Assembly (NCBI RefSeq): GCF_958450345.1
Contig: NC_088783.1
Location: 86,201,895-86,265,894 of the forward strand
Reading direction: 5' to 3'
From: Calliphora vicina
Taxonomy: Eukaryota; Arthropoda; Insecta; Diptera; Calliphoridae
Length of the DNA: 64,000 nt
Shown in pieces: positions 59,201 to 64,000 of the stretch (the first letter of the stretch is position 1; each line of letters starts with the position of its first letter). Both the position numbers and the translations under genes were made by a program. Under the pieces are notes generated by a model. The model was not told where the DNA came from, made no database searches, and saw only the letters and a list, made by a program, of their open reading frames with translations.

Positions 59201-59754
59201 AGGATCAGTTATGGATTCTTTGAAAGTTTTCTCGCCATTATTAATACATCTAAATTCCGACTGATCGAAAAGTTGGCATAGAAGTGTACCGCGACTAGAT
59301 GACAGAGAGTCGCAAAAGACCGGTGAGCGGGCATTGAAATCACCACAAATAAATATATTTTGACGAAATTCCAGAAAACTTCTACCCGAAGAATTTCATT
59401 TCGCACCGAATGAGGAAAGTATATTGAGGCAAGAGTGATGTTCTGGGTGAGATTGGTAGTTTCACAAATTACAATGTCAAGAGAAGATGAAAAATTAATC
59501 TTTTTATATCTGATGTGTTTTCTGAGGAAGATGGAAACACCACCATAATTGTCAGATCTGGTTTTTATTAGAGAATTGTAATTTAGAATATTTTTATATG
59601 ATTGTGAGTCATCAAAAGAAAAAATTTCACTTACCGCACAAATGTCGATTTCGTAATTGTTTAAAAAGAATTCAAATGAGGATTTGTTACATTTTAGACT
59701 TTGAATGTTGTATTGAGATTTGATGTAAATGAGTGAAGAAATTATACTGAGCAA
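56207..59754 (-). pseudogene. ORF2 of the I-type element: endonuclease, reverse transcriptase, RNase H
   Basis: Endonuclease: SQYNIQSLKCNKSSFEFF, KTRSDNYGGVSIFLRK, then, after a frameshift near 59380, ICGDFNARSPVF. RT: RIKIIPIPKRNKDLESYTDF, frameshift near 58280, then VSLDISKAYDCVNLSKLYNI, ELPQGSCLSPTLFNIY and FQFADDFIII (FADD in place of YADD, with both catalytic Asp). RNase H: AIYATDASIT and ELYAILKAIELIID, frameshift near 56860, ALIFTDSKNACILL, WCPSHIGLDFNEKADSLAK. C-terminal CDTCQVRQTDNHVIFNC zinc motif. Three frameshifts and no loss of catalytic blocks. The 476-codon stretch 56844-58274 is the longest intact piece. Confidence 0.9.
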
Positions 59755-59865
59755 AAGTGAACTTGATTGATGGATTTGACAGATGAATCTAGCAGGTGTT
59801 AAGGTAGTTTCGATACTGATTTGTTATTGATTTCATTGTTAATGGCTAGTAGTGAATTTTTAAAA

Positions 59866-61310
59866 TTAGTAGCAATATTTATAGTTTCTGTTATCCTTAA
59901 ATAATGCAGTAATCTGATCAGCAAGAGTCTTCAAGGTTTTCTCGAGCTCTGAAACAGTAAAATATAAGGGGTTATTATAAACAGGCTGAGAAGGTTGGAT
60001 TATGGTTGGTTGAAATTGAGGAATATTGTTGTTGGGAAGGGAGGCAGCTACCTTGTTATATTTAATTTTAGTGATTCTTCGATTGATTTCATGATTGTGA
60101 TCATGCATAGCTGGTTTGGTTTTGTCACCTAGATGAGGGAAATTGATATCATATTCTCGATCAGCCAATATAGCATAGTACTTTTCACTCATAGAGTATT
60201 TGGTCAGAACTTCCTTTCTCGACAGGTTGGACAGTGCCATGACCTCCTGGATGTCCCTTTCGTTTTTCCATTTTGGACACTTATCATGATCTGATGAGCC
60301 ATGTAGAGTAGAGTTGCAACTAAGGCACTTAGGAGCGCCACAATTCTCACGACAAGTAGGATTTGCCATACAAAATTGGCATTTGAAGCCGTCGCATTTG
60401 TCCGGGCAAATTAGCTCAGTACCACAATTGAGACACCTTTTCTTGCCCCTACACCGAGCAGCAACATGGCCAAGACGGCCGCAGTTCTTTCACTGTCTTA
60501 ATGGGGGTACATATATGTCAACACCGACCAATGTACCAAACATCTTGACAGTCTTAGGCAGAGCAGTGGAGTTAAAACCAATCTTAATAGATAATGATGG
60601 AACAAAATTACCGGATTCATTTCTCCGCTGGAATCTATACACTGAAATCACCTCCAAAGAATTGTGGTCCTCTATTTCAGTTGTTATTTCCCTATCAGAG
60701 AATGATAGAGGGACATTTCTAATAATGCCAAATTTTTGTGTGAATCTGTCAGGGATGAAAGCCTCCAAACCCTCACCTTCAAGTTTCTCATTTAGTGCAA
60801 AACTATTTGCTAATTCGGCATCTGGAAAAGAAGCACGATATAGACGTTCACCAATGTTCTTGAGTAAAATTCTGTCATCTATGCCAATTTTCTTTAATTT
60901 TTCAAAAATAAATAATTAAAAATTTTTGCGTCGTAGTGAAAGCTGATCCTTAGATCGTATTAGAACAAAAAAAGGACCGGGATAATTTCCAGGATACCAA
61001 TTTAAAACGCTTTGAGGTTGAATAGATCTGTCTTGTTGCATATTTAATGCACCAGGTAACGGATGCGCTTCATAAACAGGTGGTGTAGGTGATTTACTCA
61101 GAGGCATGTTGTCAACAGCATCAGAATTCATAGTTTTTGCCGGCTCATGTAGAGATGACTCAGTGGTGTTCGATGTACCTGTAGAGGAATAAGAATTCCC
61201 TGAGAAATTACTCGCCTGTGCAGCTGGTGTTGATTCATCCTCTTTTTGTTTTTTTTGGTCACTAGGATCTTGTTTCTTTTTTTCCTTTTACCCATGTTGG
61301 GTTTAGAATT
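59866..61310 (-). pseudogene. ORF1 (gag-like nucleic-acid-binding protein) of the I-type element
   Basis: Starts MGKRKK at about 61310, then an A-rich frameshift, a Ser/Thr-rich N-terminus (61131 frame: MNSDAVDNMPLSKSPTPP), a further shift near 60915, LKKIGIDDRILLKNIGERLY, and an RRM/esterase-position block FGIIRNVPLSFSDREITTEI. The zinc region reads, after a TGA, KNCGRLGHVAARC, then CLNCGTELICPDKC and CLSCNSTLHGSSDHDKC. The TGA (near 60490) stands exactly where the first Cys of the first CX2CX4HX4C knuckle belongs. The protein would coat the element's RNA. Confidence 0.8.
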
Positions 61311-61320
61311 ATTGCAAACA

Positions 61321-61726
61321 CAGTTATTTAATTTAACAATTTATATCACGTTTCCTTTTTTTTGTATAACAAAAAACAAAAACGCAGTGATTTAACAAAA
61401 TGGAGAAAAAATAACGGATTATATTTTAATTGCAAATAGCCAGAGATAAAGTTTTTGACGTTCACACCACAAAGGTAGAAGAAAAAAAGTGGTTGACTGT
61501 TTATCGATACATTTGTGACGAAGAAATTTTACGTATTCTCCACCTAAAGCAATTGCTTTGCTGTTGTTCTACCGACGATTTTGCTTGTACTTAGCAATAA
61601 AAATTGCTACGTGAAGATATCGGGTTATCGCAACCAATCACAATTGGAAATGTCAATGGAAATAAGTGGCTTTTAATACACATTTATGTATATAATATCA
61701 ATTACATACATATATATAATTTAAGC
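61321..61726. other. Flank (possibly 5' UTR) of the I-type element and AT-rich DNA
   Basis: No coding sequence. The element's 5' end probably lies between 61320 and 61500. Confidence 0.35.
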
Positions 61727-62363
61727 CAAGGCGTATTAACAAGGTGAGTGCATAAAATCAGCTGTTTGTTAATTCGCTGTGGTCAAGGTACATTTAATAA
61801 GGTGTCATCGGGAGCACAGCTGATTATAGAACTAGCACGCGATAATGTCAAACTACATATATAAAAAATATTCGCCGGAACGCCACTATGTCAAACTCCA
61901 TATAAAAAAAATAAGCGAATTCGCCTGTATTTATTTCAATTCGCCACTGCTGTCACCTTGTTAAATACGCCTTGGCTGTGGTTTTATGTACACTATATGT
62001 CAAGACGTATTTAACAAGGTGACAGCAGTGGCAAATTTAAATAAATACAGGCGAATTCACAAATTTTTTATATATAGAGTTTGACATACGGGCGTACGGG
62101 CGAATATTTTTTATATATGTAGTTTGACATTTGTGCGTGCTATTTCTATAATCAGCTGTGCTGCCGATGGCACCTTATTAAATGCACCTTGCTATATGTC
62201 AAACTTTGTTTATGTTTACATTTGTTATTGTAAATAACATAGTAACATTTTAATTCGCCTTGATTTTGACATTTACCGTACATTTGAACAAAAACAAATT
62301 GCCTGTTGTTTTTGCATTGTTGTATTTGTTGCCGGGACGCACTCACCTTGTTAATACGCCTTG
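61727..62363. mobile_element. Foldback MITE with 8-bp duplication
   Basis: Ends CAAGGCGTATTAACAAGGTG and CACCTTGTTAATACGCCTTG, perfect 8-bp duplication ATTTAAGC at 61719-61726 and 62364-62371. Internally, CACCTTGTTAAATACGCCTT near 61956 and AAGACGTATTTAACAAGGTG near 62003 are a second pair of inverted ends, so the element is largely palindromic with arms of roughly 250-300 bp. Confidence 0.85.
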
Positions 62364-62524
62364 ATTTAAGCCTTTAGTTAACTGTTATTATTCTTATATG
62401 ATTGATTTATACTCAAAATTACGAATATATATTTTGATAGTAACTTTTACAAAAATATCTGATAGGCAGACGAAGTTTGTTGGCGGTGGTCGAAGAGGTA
62501 GAGTGTGTAATACACAGGTTTAGG

Positions 62525-62785
62525 TTAGTTCAAAAGAGAATGTGAAAAATGTCTGCCTTTCAATTTCTGCATTGTAAAAGGGGACTTATCACTATCACTA
62601 AACAGCACTAAAATGTGTTTTAACAACTCTTTTATAACATGAAATGGCGTTTATGCTATGTTCACACTTGGGATTTTAAACACGTTTAAGCAAAATGTTG
62701 ATTAAGTCCCCTTTTACAAGGGGTTGAAGAGGTTCAAAAGAGAAAGAGAAAAATGTCTGCATTGTAAAAGGGGACTAAGTTAATC
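62525..62785 (+). repeat. Short direct repeat flanking a MITE start
   Basis: GTTCAAAAGAGAATGTGAAA...ATTGTAAAAGGGGACT (about 62529-62588) recurs as GTTCAAAAGAGAAAGAGAAA...ATTGTAAAAGGGGACT (about 62731-62777), with the complement CCCCTTTTACAA between. Non-coding. Confidence 0.5.
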
Positions 62786-63207
62786 AAAACCGTTCACATT
62801 ACTTTTGAGATGATTAAGTTGACAGTAAAGTGATTAAGTTGACAAATAAAAAAACAACAATCGAATTTATATTTCTTTAAAGCATTAAAAATGGAATGAA
62901 ATACTTTAATAAAGTTATCAGCAGATTATTTATACTTATTAATTATGAGAATTGGCGGATTATTTATGAAAAATGTATTTATCGGTAGTACATCTGAAAG
63001 GTATGTTCATTGTGGCCGATGCTACATCATCGTCAGTTTGAGGTATGTTCAGGTGATTCTACGTGATTAATGAAATGATTAAGATTTAATCATGTTAATT
63101 TGAAGTGATTAACAAATCATTTAAATGTATGGATATTCATCTCGATTTTGATGTGATCAGAGCTTAATCACGCTTGAGATGATTAACTCTGCAAATGTGA
63201 ACATAGT
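62655..63207. mobile_element. MITE-like element with GCTATGTTCACA ends
   Basis: GCTATGTTCACACTT and AAATGTGAACATAGT are inverted, 553 bp apart. The interior repeats TGATTAAGTTGACA and TGATTAA words. No target duplication identified. Confidence 0.5.
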
Positions 63208-63346
63208 ATAAAGCTTGACAGCAGTCATTTTGTTGTTTTTGTTTATTTTCAACAAATACACTACCCTAAAATCACAAAGAAATAAAACACATACACGATA
63301 TTTTAGAATTTGCTTCGCTGACAATCATTGACTTGAGTAATAGTGC

Positions 63347-63810
63347 ATTTACACCGAAGCGAAATCTAGTACATATGAGATTTCGAGCCAAATCTAGTTA
63401 TTTTGACGAGATTTCCCATACAAAATGAAATCTACTCGTGACTAGATTTTGGGGAAATCTCCTCAAATCTACTCAGTACCAAGGGATGCAACCGTGAATT
63501 TCTTCATAACTGACTAAAAAATACAGCACTGTACAAGTAAAATTTGACAGATACAAATAAAAAAAATAATATAAAAAGTGAGGAACAATTTTAGCGTTCG
63601 ATAAATATTTTCAATGGATGCAAATATGAATAAAAGTTAAATTTATAAATTATAATACTAAAAATTTACTTATTTACTGCGGGTTTTGTTAGTCAGCTGT
63701 TTTTGTTATTAAATGAAATCTTGCTAAATGTCAGAAAACAGCGGTGTAAACGGTATAGATTTTGAACAAGATTTCAATTAAAATCCACTAGATTTCGCCT
63801 CGGTGTAAAT
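63347..63810. mobile_element. MITE with ATTTACACCGAAGCGAAATC ends
   Basis: Left ATTTACACCGAAGCGAAATC and right GATTTCGCCTCGGTGTAAAT, 464 bp apart (inverted repeat of about 25 bp with one mismatch). Directly followed by the hAT MITE at 63811. Confidence 0.7.
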
Positions 63811-64000
63811 CAGTGATGTTCACGCCATACAACAATTGCTTGAAAAATTTACACACATTTGTTACGCTCTTTTAAAAACTTTTGTTCATTCATCGTTTAG
63901 CTCTCGATGAAAACACATGCGACGGACTATCGTCATTTTTTTCAGACATTTACTAAGCATTGTTGTTGGTTGTTTTTGGAAGAAGCATAGCAAACACAAG
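63811..64000. mobile_element. hAT-type MITE, copy 2 (cut by window end)
   Basis: CAGTGATGTTCACGCCATAC and the following sequence correspond to the right end of copy 1 (10391-10795) in reverse, including TTGTTACGCTCTTTTAAAA and AAGCATAGCAAACACA. Confidence 0.8.

Larger units (their letters stand above)
56170..61320 (-). mobile_element. I-type non-LTR retrotransposon, near full length but inactivated
   Basis: On the minus strand: ORF1 (gag-like, start about 61310 MGKRKK), three zinc-knuckle motifs, then ORF2 with AP-endonuclease, RT, RNase H and a C-terminal CCHC. The RNase H domain places it in the I superfamily (I/LOA/Ingi groups). All domains are recognisable, so it is a fairly recent loss. 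Exact ends and target duplication were not found. Confidence 0.88.

Noticed and set aside
60314..60919. 201-codon + strand open frame
   Set aside because: Antisense to the zinc-knuckle ORF1 of the I-type element, which has clear motifs on the minus strand.

Overview
The window looks like nuclear DNA from a higher fly (schizophoran, probably calyptrate, Diptera). It is very AT-rich, has long transposon-filled introns, and carries one recognisable host gene plus dense mobile DNA. The host gene, on the + strand from 1329 to 17327, is the 3' part of domeless (dome), the JAK/STAT cytokine receptor. Eight exons join into 3333 nt, that is 1110 codons plus a stop, with every splice phase consistent. 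The 5' exons (signal peptide and the start of the cytokine-binding module) lie upstream of the window. The organism is inferred from the gene and the repeat types; no species is claimed.

Layout. 1-1.3 kb: endonuclease part of a CR1/jockey-type non-LTR element (minus strand) in a dome intron. 1.3-17.3 kb: dome. Its 5.2-kb intron holds a foldback element with tandem-repeat arms (about 3.55-7.03 kb), a second inverted-repeat family and a hAT-like element. Its last, 6.5-kb intron holds a hAT MITE, a jockey relic and a composite DINE-1/mini-me-like element that is itself split by a 1.48-kb insertion with a TTA target duplication. 17.3-35 kb: 3' UTR, then gene-free DNA with a second composite element carrying long GACA arrays, a long-armed inverted-repeat element, a piggyBac-like MITE, a hAT-like element with a decayed dimerisation domain, a tRNA-derived SINE and a pogo-like MITE.

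35.6-45.8 kb is a transposon nest. It contains a copia-type gag with a MITE inserted in it, a gypsy-type RNase H/integrase remnant with a 72-bp tandem duplication, and a non-LTR element whose reverse transcriptase is split by a hAT-like element. That hAT-like element carries a DD37E mariner-like transposon with an intact 335-aa transposase and perfect inverted repeats. An LTR split by a TTAA-flanked element with a duplicated 453-bp 3' block follows.

46-56 kb: a degenerate tandem array with an (AAT)n tract, two hAT-like elements (one holding a third, reversed composite DINE-like element, one holding a probable solo LTR), a Tc1 relic and more inverted-repeat elements. 56.2-61.3 kb: a nearly full-length but frameshifted I-type non-LTR retrotransposon on the minus strand with gag, EN, RT and RNase H. 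61.7-64 kb: MITEs, including a second copy of the hAT MITE seen at 10.4 kb, cut by the window end.

I found no CRISPR, operon or prokaryotic content. Apart from dome, the only coding sequence that looks intact is the DD37E transposase. Most element boundaries below rest on target-site duplications and inverted repeats read directly from the sequence; family names are inferences from motifs.
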